Source of the DNA: Actinomadura oligospora ATCC 43269
Lineage (GTDB): Bacteria; Actinomycetota; Actinomycetes; Streptosporangiales; Streptosporangiaceae
DNA: 64,000 nt
NCBI RefSeq assembly: GCF_000518265.1
Contig: NZ_JADG01000009.1
Coordinates: 393,292-457,291, forward strand
Reading direction: 5' to 3'
Part shown: one piece after another, positions 26,501-35,416 of the stretch
Numbering within the stretch: position 1 is the first letter of the stretch
Layout of the letters: each line of letters begins with the position of its first letter
Notes under the pieces: model-generated
What the model saw: the letters and a program-made list of their open reading frames with translations, nothing else
What the model was told of the DNA's origin: nothing
The model's database searches: none
Made by a program: the position numbers and the translations under genes

Positions 26501-27688
26501 TCAGGCGAGGGCGCTGCCCGCCTTCCACTTGTCGAAGGACATCTGCCAGAAACTCCAGCCGTTGTCCCATTCGACCTGGCGGGTGCTGCCGGTCAGGCTG
26601 AGCACGTCGCCGCGCTGGGCGATCTCGTGGTACCAGCGCGCGTTGGCCGGGCTGAGGTTCAGGCAGCCGTGGCTGGTGTTCGCCGACCCCTGGATGCCGA
26701 CGTTCCACGGCGCGGAGTGGGTGTACTCGCCGCTGTTGGAGAACCGGACGGCCCAGTCCACCTCGGTCTTGTAGTAGCCGGGGTCGCCGGGCTTGCGCCC
26801 CGGGGACACCATCGTCACGTGGCCCTCGGCTCCCATCAGCAGGTGGACGCCGCTGGTGGTCGTGTACTCGCGGGTCGATCCGTTGCCCGCGCTGAACGGG
26901 ATGTGGCGGATCTTCTTACCGTCCCGGTACACGTTCATCCCGTGGGAGGAGATGCTCCCCTTGGTGATCTGCTCGGCCCCGATCTGCATCGTGGCCTTGG
27001 AGTCCTTGGCACCATAAACGCCGTTCCCGACGTTGACCCCGGCGAGCTTCGCGTCGACGCGCACCTTCTGGTACGGGGCCCAGTACGTCTTGGTGCGGTA
27101 GACGACCTGGTCGTCGCCGATCCAGCGCCAGGCGCCCTCGACGGGCTTCTCCGGCGTGACCGTCAGCGCGCGCTCGACGGCGGCCTTGGCCGTCCGGGTC
27201 GGGACGGCGCGGTTGAAGCGGACGAAGACCGGCATGCCGACGCCGACCTTCTCCCCCGTCCGGTTGGGCGTGATGTCGACGACCTTGAGCGTCTTGCTCG
27301 GCTTGAGGGTGCTGAAGCGGCTGGTGACGCTGACCGGCTTGTCGCCGCGCCTCCCCTGGGCGGTCACGGTGTAGTCGGTGGCGGGGACGAGCGTCCGGGA
27401 CGACCGCCAGCTCTTGCGGTCGGCCGCCAGCTCCCCGGCCACCGGCGCGCCGTCGCCGCCCTGGAGGGTGACGCTCTCCAGCGTCCCCGAGGTGGCCTTG
27501 ACCTCGACGGTCCCGTCGGGCTTCACGGCGGTCGCGCCGTCCCCGGGGGTGATCGTCACGGGGCTGGACGACTCGGCGGCGAGCCGTCCCTTCGCCGCCG
27601 CCTCGTCACCGCCGCCGCAGGCCGACGTCAGGAAGAGCACCGCTCCCGCCCCCACGGTCACGACAGCCCTAAAAAGCCCCTTCGCCAT
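26501..27688 (-). CDS. L,D-transpeptidase lipoprotein, copy 2
   Basis: A 395-residue paralogue of the downstream enzyme with the same plan: lipobox FLTSAC, two Ig-like domains, YkuD domain with catalytic motif NTSHGCLNLSP, and the DNGWSFWQMSFDKW C-terminal segment. The ATG at 27688 is preceded by GGGGGG; a longer frame from 27748 would add an unlikely leader. The two copies differ at many positions, so the duplication is not recent. It acts outside the membrane on peptidoglycan stem peptides. An AT-rich patch upstream (27722-27748) may hold its promoter. Confidence 0.93.
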   Translation of the reverse strand: MAKGLFRAVVTVGAGAVLFLTSACGGGDEAAAKGRLAAESSSPVTITPGDGATAVKPDGTVEVKATSGTLESVTLQGGDGAPVAGELAADRKSWRSSRTLVPATDYTVTAQGRRGDKPVSVTSRFSTLKPSKTLKVVDITPNRTGEKVGVGMPVFVRFNRAVPTRTAKAAVERALTVTPEKPVEGAWRWIGDDQVVYRTKTYWAPYQKVRVDAKLAGVNVGNGVYGAKDSKATMQIGAEQITKGSISSHGMNVYRDGKKIRHIPFSAGNGSTREYTTTSGVHLLMGAEGHVTMVSPGRKPGDPGYYKTEVDWAVRFSNSGEYTHSAPWNVGIQGSANTSHGCLNLSPANARWYHEIAQRGDVLSLTGSTRQVEWDNGWSFWQMSFDKWKAGSALA

Positions 27689-27721
27689 GCAAATCCCCCC
27701 AGATCCCCAGATGGCGTACGG

Positions 27722-27753
27722 AAGGAAATTTATAGGATATTTAGGCATGACCC
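27722..27753 (-). promoter_or_regulatory. AT-rich promoter candidate for Ldt copy 2
   Basis: On the minus strand TTGGGT is followed, about 15 bases later, by TATAAA within an AT-rich run (TAAATATCCTATAAATTT), which is exceptional in this GC-rich window. The position, about 40 bases upstream of the start codon, suits a housekeeping-type promoter with a slightly short spacer. Confidence 0.4.
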
Positions 27754-27834
27754 AAACGAGAACAGACCCCGACCGGAACGGCTCGACCGTGCCGTGGGCC
27801 CAGGGTTGGGCGTGCCGGAATCAGAGGTGGCGGA

Positions 27835-28623
27835 TCAGGCGGCGGCGGGGTCGGCGTTGACCCGTCCGACGCAGCGCCTGAACCCCCACACCGAGGCGGC
27901 GACCGCGACCGCGCCGATCGCCGCGACCAGGGACGTCCGCACCCACAGGAACACCGTGATCGACTGGTGGAGCAGCATCCACAGGCTGAGCCCCGTGTTC
28001 AGCAGGAACACCGACGCCCACAGCAGCGACACCCGCGAGAAGAACCGCCGCACCCGGACGTGCCGCAGGAACGGCTCGGGCATCGGGACCATGTCGGTGG
28101 CGAGCTTCTGCGCCAGCGGGCGGCGCAACGGCACCGAGGCGAGGAACGAGACGCTGACCATGAGCGTCCCGAGCGTCGGCTGCAGGAAGTACACCATCGC
28201 GCTCTGCGTCGCGGCGGCCAGCCCGGCCCGGACGGTCACGCCGAGCGCCGCGAGCATCAGCATCCCGGTCACCCCGTGCCCCCGCGCGCACCGCCAGGCG
28301 ATCCCGCAGTACACCCACGCCACCGCCGCGATCAGGCCGCCGTTCAGCCCGAACAGCGCGAACGCGGCGTAGAAGACCGCGACGGGCGCGATCACGCCCT
28401 CAACGAACCGCGGCGCGGCGTGCCGCAGCAGCACCGCCAGCCGCGGCAGCTCGAACCCGTGCCCGCCGTCCCACCCGAACGCCTGCCCGCCGTGCCGCCC
28501 CAAGCTGCGCCCGCCGTTTCGGGCGACGCCGTCCGGCCCGCGCGCGGGCAGGGCCGGACGCACGGGCACGGGTTCCCCGGCCGCGTCCGGGCCGGTGCCC
28601 CCTTCTGCCACGGTCTCGTGCAT
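27835..28623 (-). CDS. VC0807/DUF3159-like integral membrane protein
   Basis: A 262-residue protein with a polar Gly/Pro/Arg-rich N-terminus (about 1-60) and five or six membrane helices after it (for example VIAPVAVFYAAFALFGL and SVSFLASVPLRRPLAQKLA). The SVPLRRPLAQKL segment and overall layout match the VC0807/DUF3159 family of actinobacterial membrane proteins, whose role is unknown. GAGG lies shortly before the ATG. It is on the same strand as the L,D-transpeptidases but separated by the AT-rich promoter region. Confidence 0.75.
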   Translation of the reverse strand: MHETVAEGGTGPDAAGEPVPVRPALPARGPDGVARNGGRSLGRHGGQAFGWDGGHGFELPRLAVLLRHAAPRFVEGVIAPVAVFYAAFALFGLNGGLIAAVAWVYCGIAWRCARGHGVTGMLMLAALGVTVRAGLAAATQSAMVYFLQPTLGTLMVSVSFLASVPLRRPLAQKLATDMVPMPEPFLRHVRVRRFFSRVSLLWASVFLLNTGLSLWMLLHQSITVFLWVRTSLVAAIGAVAVAASVWGFRRCVGRVNADPAAA

Positions 28624-28852
28624 CGAGCCTCACGCTCCCGCGTGCCTTGCGACGTTGGCCCCGGCATCGTCCGAGGGTTCGCCCCACGGTACGTGAAGAT
28701 CCGGGCCGCGCCGGATCCGTCCGCCCGGACGAACCGGTCCGTCCGTCCCCCTTGACCGTATTGGACTCATCGTTAACAGTGCGGAGACCGGATCCCGCCG
28801 GACGGCACCACCGAGCGGATCCCCCATCGAGAAGCTTCACCGAGGAGGCGTC

Positions 28853-29323
28853 ATGGGCACGCAGATCCCGTCCGAGGCCGGCGACTTCGATCAGATGCTG
28901 GAGTCGGTGAGCACCCCCGCCGAGCTGCGGGAGCTGCTCAACGCCGACGGCGTCGACGACAAGGTGGTCGCCGAGTTCGCCCGGGCCGCCGGGGTGGACG
29001 GCGTCCTCGACCGGATCTTCGGCCTGATGGGCACCCGGTTCGTCCCGGACAGGGCGGGCGGCGGGGCCGGCAGCGTCCAGTGGGACATCACCACCCCCGA
29101 CGGCCCGCGCACCTACCACCTGGACATCGCCGCCGGCCGCGCGACCGGCGGACGCGGCGCCCCGGAGAAGGCCACGGTCACCCTCGCCATGTCGCTCCCC
29201 CACCTGCTCCGGCTCTGCACGGGCGAGCTGAACGGCGTCACCGGCGTGATGTCCGGCAAGATCAAGGTCTCCGGCAACATGATGTTCGGCGCCAAGATGC
29301 AGGGCTGGTTCGACTACAGCTGA
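28853..29323 (+). CDS. SCP2 sterol-binding-domain protein
   Basis: A 156-residue protein. After a helical N-terminus (about 1-60) comes an SCP2-like lipid-binding domain with the usual pattern: VQWDITTPDGPRTYHLDI, ATVTLAMSLPHLLRLCTGEL and a final GKIKVSGNMMFGAKM strand-helix. Such proteins bind fatty acyl or sterol-like lipids and are cytoplasmic. GAGGAGG precedes the ATG. It converges with the LysR gene, only 18 bases apart. Confidence 0.85.
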   Translation: MGTQIPSEAGDFDQMLESVSTPAELRELLNADGVDDKVVAEFARAAGVDGVLDRIFGLMGTRFVPDRAGGGAGSVQWDITTPDGPRTYHLDIAAGRATGGRGAPEKATVTLAMSLPHLLRLCTGELNGVTGVMSGKIKVSGNMMFGAKMQGWFDYS

Positions 29324-29341
29324 CCAAGGCCTCCGGGACGG

Positions 29342-30268
29342 TCAGGCGTCCGGGAGGGTGGGGCCGGCCTGGCGGGCGGCCGAGTAGAGCGTTCGGAGGG
29401 TCACCGCGACGGCGGGACGGCGGACGCTCGCGGCCCGGGTGACGGCGTAGACCTCGCGGGCCAGGGTGCAGTCGGGGATCCGGCGGACGGCGACGCCGCG
29501 GTCCCCGGCGGCGAGCGCGAGGGCCGGGACGGCGGTGATCCCGAGGCCGCGCGCCACCAGGCTGAGGATGGTGTGCAGGCCCTCGAACTCCCACGGGACG
29601 GGCCCGGTGCCGCCGACCTCGTCCAGCAGGCGGTCCACGGCCTGCCTGGACGGCTCGCCGGGCGGGGCCGCCATCCATGGCTCCTCGCGCAGGGCGCGCA
29701 GGTCCACGGGCCGCTCAGGGTCGGACAGCGGGTGGTCGGCCGGGACGACCAGCACGAGCGGGTCGCGGCGCAGCCGGAACACCTCCAGGGACGCCGGGGC
29801 CTGCTCGGGGAGGGAGCCGGTCCAGTCGTCCACGAGGGCGATGTCGACCTCACCGCCGCGCACCTGCGAGACGCCGTTGCCAAGGCGGGTCTGCCGCAGC
29901 ACGAAGGTCAGTCCCGGGTAGTCGGCGAGGCCGTGGGCCAGGGCCGGGGCGAACGCCACGGCGGCGGTGGGGAACGCGGTCACCGCGATCCGGCCCATGG
30001 GCGCCTCGGCCTGCGCGGACAACTCGGCCTCGGCGACCTCCACGAGCCCGAGGATCTCCTCGGCGCGAGCGGCGAGGCGGCGTCCGGCGTCGGTCAGTTC
30101 GGCGCTGCGCGCGGTGCGGTCGAGCAGCGGGACGCCCGCCTCGCGCTCCAGCGTGGCGAGCTGCTGGGAGACCGCGGAGGCCGTGTAGCCCAGGGCCTCC
30201 GCGGTCGCGGCGATGCTGCCGCGGCGGGCGAATTCGGAGAGCAGTTTCAGTCGGCGCACCTCAAGCAT
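29342..30268 (-). CDS. LysR-family regulator (divergent to aminotransferase)
   Basis: A 308-residue LysR-type regulator. The winged helix is at residues 1-60 (LKLLSEFARRGSIAATAEAL, then SAVSQQLATLEREAG). The effector domain spans about 90-300 as two Rossmann-like halves. It is divergent from the class I aminotransferase at 30440, with 171 bases between, the standard arrangement for LysR control of a metabolic gene. The effector is probably an amino acid or keto acid (inference). It ends 18 bases from the convergent SCP2 gene. Confidence 0.9.
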   Translation of the reverse strand: MLEVRRLKLLSEFARRGSIAATAEALGYTASAVSQQLATLEREAGVPLLDRTARSAELTDAGRRLAARAEEILGLVEVAEAELSAQAEAPMGRIAVTAFPTAAVAFAPALAHGLADYPGLTFVLRQTRLGNGVSQVRGGEVDIALVDDWTGSLPEQAPASLEVFRLRRDPLVLVVPADHPLSDPERPVDLRALREEPWMAAPPGEPSRQAVDRLLDEVGGTGPVPWEFEGLHTILSLVARGLGITAVPALALAAGDRGVAVRRIPDCTLAREVYAVTRAASVRRPAVAVTLRTLYSAARQAGPTLPDA

Positions 30269-30439
30269 AAGAACAGCTTACGGTGACCATCGTTGAGAGG
30301 AGCTTGTCATGATGCTCCCGACCGACCAACATTGAAGGTGTCCCGGCCGGGTCACCGAAGAGAGTCGATCACTCACAGAGTGCGACCTCACTTTCCGTCA
30401 CTCAGAACACCCCTTTTCACTCCTCTTCAGGAGCTCTTG

Positions 30440-31774
30440 ATGCCTGCCCTGAGTCCGTCCACACTCCGGCCGGTCCAGACCACGCCGCGACCCGTCGCGC
30501 TGTCCGCCACGCTCGCCGTCAACGAGGCCCTGGCCCGCCGCGCCCGGGCCGGTCTTCCCGTGCTGCCGCTGGGGTTCGGCGAGGCCGGGATCCCGATCCA
30601 TCCCGCGCTGGTGCGGGCCCTGTCCGAGGCCGCCGACCGCGGGGGGTACGGCCCGGTCGCCGGGTCCGACGAACTCCGCCAGGCCGTCGCCGGCTACTGG
30701 ACGCGGCGCGGACTGCCCACCGCGCCCGACCGGATCGTCGCCGGTCCGGGCAGCAAGCCGCTGCTGTTCGCGCTGCTGCTGGCGCTGGGCGGCGCGGTGG
30801 CGGTGCCCGCGCCGAGCTGGGTGTCGTACGCGGCACAGGCCCGGCTCCTGGACGCCGATCCGGTGATGATCGCCACCCCGCCCGGCGAGGGCGGGACGCC
30901 GAGCCCGGCGCTGCTCGCCGACGCCTGCGTCCGGGCCCGCGCGGCCGGACGTCCGCTGCGCGCGGTCGTGGTGACGCTCCCGGACAACCCGACGGGCACG
31001 CTGGCCTCCGCTGGAACGATCCAGAAGCTGTGCGAGGTGGCCCGCGACAACGACCTGGTCATCATCTCGGACGAGATCTACCGCGACCTGCTGCACGATC
31101 CGGCGCAGACGGTGCAGAGCCCCGCCCTGTGGGCGCCCGAGCGGACGGTCGTCTCCACCGCGCTGAGCAAGAACCTCGCCGCGGGCGGCTGGCGTCTCGG
31201 CGTCCTCCGGCTCCCGGAGGGGCCGTTCGGCGCGCGGCTGCGCGACTCGGTCGTCGGGATCGCCAGCGAGATCTGGTCGAGCGCGCCCGCGCCCGTCCAG
31301 CACGCCGCCGCCTACGCGTTCACCGAACCGGAGGAGCTGGTCGAGCGGATCGACCTGAGCCGCCGCCTGCACGCCTCGGTGGTGCGCGCGGTCGCCGACC
31401 GGTTCACCGTCGCCGGGGCGACGGTGCCGCGGCCCCGCGGCGGCTTCTACCTCTACCCGGACCTGGACCCGCTGCGCGACCGCCTGCGCGCCGACCACGG
31501 CGTGACCACCGGGGCCGAGCTGACCGGCCTGCTGCTGAAGGACTACGGCGTCGGCGTGCTGCCCGGATCGGCCTTCGGCGACGCCACGGACGCGCTGCGG
31601 ATGCGCGTCGCGCCGAGCCTGCTCTACGGCGCGGACGACGAGCAGCGGCTCGCCGCCCTGGAATCGTCCGACCCGGCGTCCCTGCCGTGGATCGCGACCG
31701 CGCTCGACCGGCTGTCGGAGGTGCTCTCCGACCTGACCCGCGACGCCCTCGAACCGCTGTCCGAAGTGTGCTGA
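30440..31774 (+). CDS. Class I/II PLP aminotransferase
   Basis: A 444-residue fold-type I aminotransferase. PDNPTGTLAS holds the conserved Asn and Pro, IISDEIYRDLLHD the Asp/Tyr pair that contacts PLP, and TALSKNLAAGGWRLGV the Schiff-base Lys and phosphate-binding residues. The Arg that binds the substrate carboxylate is in ALRMRVAPS. The C-terminus continues about 50 residues beyond the usual end as a helical extension. It deaminates an unknown amino acid in the cytosol. ATG at 30440 has AGGAG seven bases upstream; the longer frame has no such site. Likely target of the divergent LysR. Confidence 0.9.
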   Translation: MPALSPSTLRPVQTTPRPVALSATLAVNEALARRARAGLPVLPLGFGEAGIPIHPALVRALSEAADRGGYGPVAGSDELRQAVAGYWTRRGLPTAPDRIVAGPGSKPLLFALLLALGGAVAVPAPSWVSYAAQARLLDADPVMIATPPGEGGTPSPALLADACVRARAAGRPLRAVVVTLPDNPTGTLASAGTIQKLCEVARDNDLVIISDEIYRDLLHDPAQTVQSPALWAPERTVVSTALSKNLAAGGWRLGVLRLPEGPFGARLRDSVVGIASEIWSSAPAPVQHAAAYAFTEPEELVERIDLSRRLHASVVRAVADRFTVAGATVPRPRGGFYLYPDLDPLRDRLRADHGVTTGAELTGLLLKDYGVGVLPGSAFGDATDALRMRVAPSLLYGADDEQRLAALESSDPASLPWIATALDRLSEVLSDLTRDALEPLSEVC

Positions 31775-31801
31775 CGGATTACTGACCGGATCCGGACCGC
31801 C

Positions 31802-31863
31802 CACCGCCGGGGACCACCGGCCCATCCCGCCGCCATCACGGGATGGGCCGGTTTCCGGTGGTG
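31802..31863 (+). terminator. Very long hairpin after the aminotransferase gene
   Basis: A perfect 13-pair stem, CCGGCCCATCCCG (31817-31829) with CGGGATGGGCCGG (31839-31851), closes a nine-base loop. After a three-base bulge, a further 12 pairs (31802-31813 with 31852-31863, three of them G-U) extend it to about 25 pairs. It is placed 28 bases after the stop codon and should terminate the aminotransferase message. Confidence 0.8.
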
Positions 31864-31882
31864 TAATCTGCGTCGTCGCGTG

Positions 31883-31941
31883 GGGCAATCGCCGATAAGC
31901 ACCCAAGTGCGGTTCCAAGCACGGTCGTGCCGCGATTGCCC
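31883..31941 (+). ncRNA. Three-way-junction leader RNA candidate
   Basis: A 10-pair perfect outer stem, GGGCAATCGC (31883-31892) with GCGATTGCCC (31932-31941), encloses two short hairpins of the same design: GCAC-CCAA-GTGC (31899-31910) and GCAC-GGTC-GTGC (31919-31930). A TAATCT at 31864-31869 would start transcription just before it, placing the element at the 5' end of a leader of about 125 bases before the gene at 32001. It matches no riboswitch class that I can name. It could equally be a DNA cruciform or protein site. Confidence 0.45.
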
Positions 31942-32000
31942 AGGGTAGAGCCAGAACCACTGCGATGTCACGGATGTGATCAATGGAGGCGGGGCACGCC

Positions 32001-32573
32001 ATGAGGCATGCACGGGACGGCGCGGCGGCCGCGATGAACGCCGCGTCCCGGGTGCTCGTCGCCCGAGGCAAGAGCGAGCCGCAAGAGGTGGAGAACCCCG
32101 ACGTCGCCTGGGGCCAGCGCGCGCGGGACGGGGTGTGGGTCCCCACCAAGGACGGCCAGCGCATCCACATCGGCGTCGACCTCACGGCCGCCGACACCGT
32201 CCCGCAGGTGCTGCGGCCCACGCTGCGGGTCTTCGTCGGCGTCGACGCCGACACCGACCTGGTCGCGCAGACCACCGCGCACGGCGTGCGGCTGCTGACG
32301 GTCATCCACGGCCCGAACGCGCCGATGGAGTTCCGGTTCCCGATCTCGCTGGCCGACGGGCTGACGCTCGAGGCGATGCCGTCCGGCGGGTACGACGTGG
32401 TGCACCTGCGCTACGGCGCGACGGTCGGCCGCTTCTACAACCCGTGGGCGGGCGACTCGATGTTCCGCCAGATCAAGGCCGACTACGTGCTGGACGGCCA
32501 GTCCATCACGATGCGGGTGCAGCACGAGGGCGCGACCTACCCGGTCATCGCCGACCCCAGCTACGCCCGCTGA
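32001..32573 (+). CDS. Unknown actinomycete protein with structured leader
   Basis: A 190-residue protein (196 if the ATG at 31983 is used; 32001 is preferred because GGAGGCGGGG lies before it). It has no signal peptide or membrane span. The sequence looks like an all-beta fold: VWVPTKDGQRIHIGVDL, TLRVFVGVDADTDLVAQT, and a C-terminal MRVQHEGATYPVIADPSY. The YPVIADPS ending recurs in other actinomycete proteins of unknown role. The structured element at 31883-31941 would lie in its 5' untranslated region. No partner genes; function unknown. Confidence 0.7.
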   Translation: MRHARDGAAAAMNAASRVLVARGKSEPQEVENPDVAWGQRARDGVWVPTKDGQRIHIGVDLTAADTVPQVLRPTLRVFVGVDADTDLVAQTTAHGVRLLTVIHGPNAPMEFRFPISLADGLTLEAMPSGGYDVVHLRYGATVGRFYNPWAGDSMFRQIKADYVLDGQSITMRVQHEGATYPVIADPSYAR

Positions 32574-32580
32574 CCCCGAC

Positions 32581-32839
32581 GCCGGCGCGCTCCCCGCCGG
32601 CGCCCCCGGTCGCCCCCCACCGCCGCCCGGCCGCCCGACGGCCCGCCCCCGGCGAGACACCCCCCACAGCGCCCCGGTCGCCTCCCGAGCGTCCTTCCGC
32701 TCGCCGCCACGGCGACCCCCGGCTCACACTCCCCGCCAGGCTCCTGGCTCGCCCCCCGCCGGTGCTCCCGGCTCGCGTCCTGCTCGGCGCGTCCCCTCCG
32801 GTCGAACGTGGTGACGGCCTCGTGTCCTCCCCGAGACCG
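32581..32839 (+). terminator. Hairpin terminator, then gene-free C-rich stretch
   Basis: GCCGGCG (32581-32587) pairs with CGCCGGC (32595-32601) around a seven-base loop, just after the stop at 32573. From 32602 to 32839 the plus strand is extremely C-rich with no supported gene. The next gene ends at 32840 on the other strand, so this is a convergent junction. Confidence 0.5.
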
Positions 32840-34444
32840 TCAGCCGTTGGGCCGCCGCATGGAGATCGGCTCGGCGAAGTCGAGCTCGCTCCCCACCTGA
32901 CGCAGCGTCCCGGCGCCGATCTTGCCCCTGCGGTAGAGCGTGTCCAGCTTGGCGCGCTGCGCCCGGACCAGCTCGGCCCGCACCCGCATGCTGCCGGGCG
33001 GCTCCCCCCGCTCCTCGCGGGCCTCCTCCTCGCCCTCGCCGTCCTCCTCCATCTCCTCGAGGAAGTACTCGACGCGCTCCAGCCGCAGTTCGAGCATCTG
33101 CCGGAACGCGTCGGCGGTCTTCTCGTCCACGTCCTCGGCCTCGGCCATCTCGTCCAGCCGCGCGAGCGCGGCGTTCGCCGCGGCCTTCCGGGCGATCATC
33201 GACTCGCGGCGCCGGCGGTCGGTCTCGACCAGGCCGAACCGGCGCAGCAGCACCGGCAGCAGCGGCGCCTGCCCGACCAGGGTGACGAGCACCACCAGCG
33301 CCGTCAGCAGGACGTGCAGCTCGCGGTCGGGGCCCACGGCGGCGGGCAGCGACAGCGCGATCGCGAGCGAGATCGCGCCGCGCATCCCGGAGAACCCGAT
33401 GACCAGGCGCTCGTGCCAGCCCATCCCCTCCTGGCTGACCCGGCCGCCGGGCAGCAGGTCGGCGAGCGGGCGGTTGCCGAGCTCCCACGCCACCCGGACG
33501 CCGATCACCACGGCCGACACGGCGAGCCCGATCCAGGTGACCTCCCACCAGGACCGTCCGCCGGGCTGGTGCAGCAGCTCGCGGATCTCCAGGCCGAGCA
33601 GGACGAACAGCGCGGATTCCAGCAGGAACGTCCCGATCCGCCAGAACATCGTTCCCAGCAGCCGGGACGCGGGCTGCAGCAGGCCCTCGCCGTGCGTGCC
33701 GAGGTAGAACCCGGCGACGACGGCGGCGAGCACCCCGGACCCTCCGAGGCTCTCCGCCGGGATGTAGGCCAGGTACGGCGTCGCCATCGACACGATGATC
33801 TGGCTGCTCGGATCAGAGATCCACCGCCGCACCCGGCGCACGACCAGCCCGACGACCAGGCCGTAGCCGACGCCGCCGACCACCACCTGGACGAGCCGGA
33901 CCGCCCCGTGCCCGACCGTGAACGGCGCGGTGATCGCCTCCACGGCGAGCCCGAACACGGTCAGCGCGACCCCGTCGTTGATCAGGCTCTCGCCCTCCAG
34001 GATCGTCGTCAGCCGGGGCGGCGCCCCGACCCGCTGCATCACCGAGGTCGCGGCGACCGCGTCGGTGGGCGCGACGGCCGCGCCGAGCGCGACGGCGGCG
34101 GCCCAGCCGGTGCCGGGCAGCAGCCAGTACACGGTCCCGGCGACGGCGACCGTGGTGACCAGGGTCAGCCCGACCGCCAGCGTGAAGATCGGGAAGGCGT
34201 TGGCGCGGGTCTCCCTGGGGGCGGAGAAGAACGCCGCGTGGTACACCAGCGGCGGCAGGAAGCCGAGCAGCACCAGGTGCGGCGAGACCACGACGTTCGG
34301 CAGCCCGGGCATGAACCCGGCGGCGATCCCGAGCACCACGAGCAGGATCGCGTCCGGCACCCCGAGCCGGTGGGCCAGGGCGCGGGCCAGCAGCACCACG
34401 ACGGCCACGACCAGCAGAACGACGAACAGGCGTTCCTCCTCCAC
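32840..34444 (-). CDS. CPA1-family Na+/H+ antiporter, copy A
   Basis: A 534-residue NhaP-type antiporter of the cation:proton antiporter 1 family, exchanging Na+ or K+ for H+ across the cytoplasmic membrane. About 12 hydrophobic helices cover residues 1-410. The ion-binding signature is the acidic residue in GAAVAPTDAVAATSV plus GESLINDGVALTVF in the following helix. The C-terminal 120 residues are cytoplasmic, acidic and helical (EEMEEDGEGEEEAREE), probably regulatory. The GTG at 34444 lacks a clear ribosome binding site. A second antiporter of identical length lies at 39517. Confidence 0.92.
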   Translation of the reverse strand: MEEERLFVVLLVVAVVVLLARALAHRLGVPDAILLVVLGIAAGFMPGLPNVVVSPHLVLLGFLPPLVYHAAFFSAPRETRANAFPIFTLAVGLTLVTTVAVAGTVYWLLPGTGWAAAVALGAAVAPTDAVAATSVMQRVGAPPRLTTILEGESLINDGVALTVFGLAVEAITAPFTVGHGAVRLVQVVVGGVGYGLVVGLVVRRVRRWISDPSSQIIVSMATPYLAYIPAESLGGSGVLAAVVAGFYLGTHGEGLLQPASRLLGTMFWRIGTFLLESALFVLLGLEIRELLHQPGGRSWWEVTWIGLAVSAVVIGVRVAWELGNRPLADLLPGGRVSQEGMGWHERLVIGFSGMRGAISLAIALSLPAAVGPDRELHVLLTALVVLVTLVGQAPLLPVLLRRFGLVETDRRRRESMIARKAAANAALARLDEMAEAEDVDEKTADAFRQMLELRLERVEYFLEEMEEDGEGEEEAREERGEPPGSMRVRAELVRAQRAKLDTLYRRGKIGAGTLRQVGSELDFAEPISMRRPNG

Positions 34445-34662
34445 GAGGTGATCGTTCCCCGTCCGCCGGGCCGAGTATCCGGAATGCGGACAGGCCCGAT
34501 GACCAGGAAAGGGACGGGGCGTAACCGCGGGATGCCCGGGATGGGACGGATCGTCGTCCGGGCGGACTAGGGTGAGACCGCGTCGCGCACCCCACGGCCC
34601 GGTCCGCGCCTGCCGTGGCGACGCGACGGACCGCCCCCTCGGTCTCCGAGACTGGAGTGACC

Positions 34663-35229
34663 GTGATCTTCACCCATGACACCGAGCACGCCCTGGCGAC
34701 CGTGGTCGACCTGGTCAACACCGCGCCCGCGGCGGGCGGCGAGGAGGGCCTGCCCGACCTCGCCGCGCTGCGCGAGCTGCTCGAGCGGAACGAGACCAGC
34801 GACGTGTCCGGGCTGGCCGAGCGGGACCTGGAGGTCGTGCGCGGCCTGCGGGACCGCTTCCACGCGGTCTTCCTCGCCGCGGACGACCCGCCGGCCGCCG
34901 TGGCGCTCGTGAACGAGGTCGTCGGCGGGGTCCGCACCACCCCGCACCTGACCGACCACGACGGCTACCACTGGCACATGCACTACTTCGAGCCGGGCGC
35001 GCCCCTCGGCGAGCACCTGGCGGCCGACTGCGGGATGGCCCTGGCCTTCGTCGTCGCCGCCGGGGAGCTGGACCGGCTGCGCACCTGCGAGGCGCCCGAC
35101 TGCGGCCGGGTGCTGGTCGACCTGTCCCGCAACCGCTGCCGCCGGTACTGCGACAGCCGCACCTGCGGCAACCGCATGCACGTGGCGGCCTACCGGGCCC
35201 GCAGGCGGGACGCCCAGGCCCCCGCCTAG
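34663..35229 (+). CDS. CGNR zinc-finger protein (ABATE domain)
   Basis: A 188-residue putative regulator. The N-terminal 120 residues match the ABATE-type stress-related domain (TVVDLVNTAPA, LRELLERNETSDVSG). The C-terminal CGNR zinc finger has CEAPDCGRVLVD and CDSRTCGNRMHVAAYRARR, four Cys that bind zinc, followed by basic residues that probably contact nucleic acid. GTG at 34663 is chosen because TGGAG lies at proper spacing and the conserved part starts there; a GTG at 34615 is possible. It is divergent from antiporter A, perhaps its regulator (inference). Confidence 0.85.
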   Translation: MIFTHDTEHALATVVDLVNTAPAAGGEEGLPDLAALRELLERNETSDVSGLAERDLEVVRGLRDRFHAVFLAADDPPAAVALVNEVVGGVRTTPHLTDHDGYHWHMHYFEPGAPLGEHLAADCGMALAFVVAAGELDRLRTCEAPDCGRVLVDLSRNRCRRYCDSRTCGNRMHVAAYRARRRDAQAPA

Positions 35230-35244
35230 CCGCGGGCCCGGCCC

Positions 35245-35266
35245 GCCCGGACCCGGCCGTCCGGGC
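35245..35266 (+). terminator. Hairpin terminator of the CGNR gene
   Basis: GCCCGGAC (35245-35252) and GTCCGGGC (35259-35266) form a perfect eight-pair stem with loop CCGGCC, 15 bases after the stop codon. Confidence 0.6.
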
Positions 35267-35416
35267 CGCTGCTCGGGCGAAGGCCCAGGCGACCGGGCCC
35301 CCGCCTAGGCGAACACCCCGCGAGGTCGCTAACCTCGTGAACCAGAATCTCGTTCATCTCCCGGTCCAGGCCGCAGGATGGGCCCCGTGAACCACTAGGA
35401 AGCCTTGGAGGATCCC

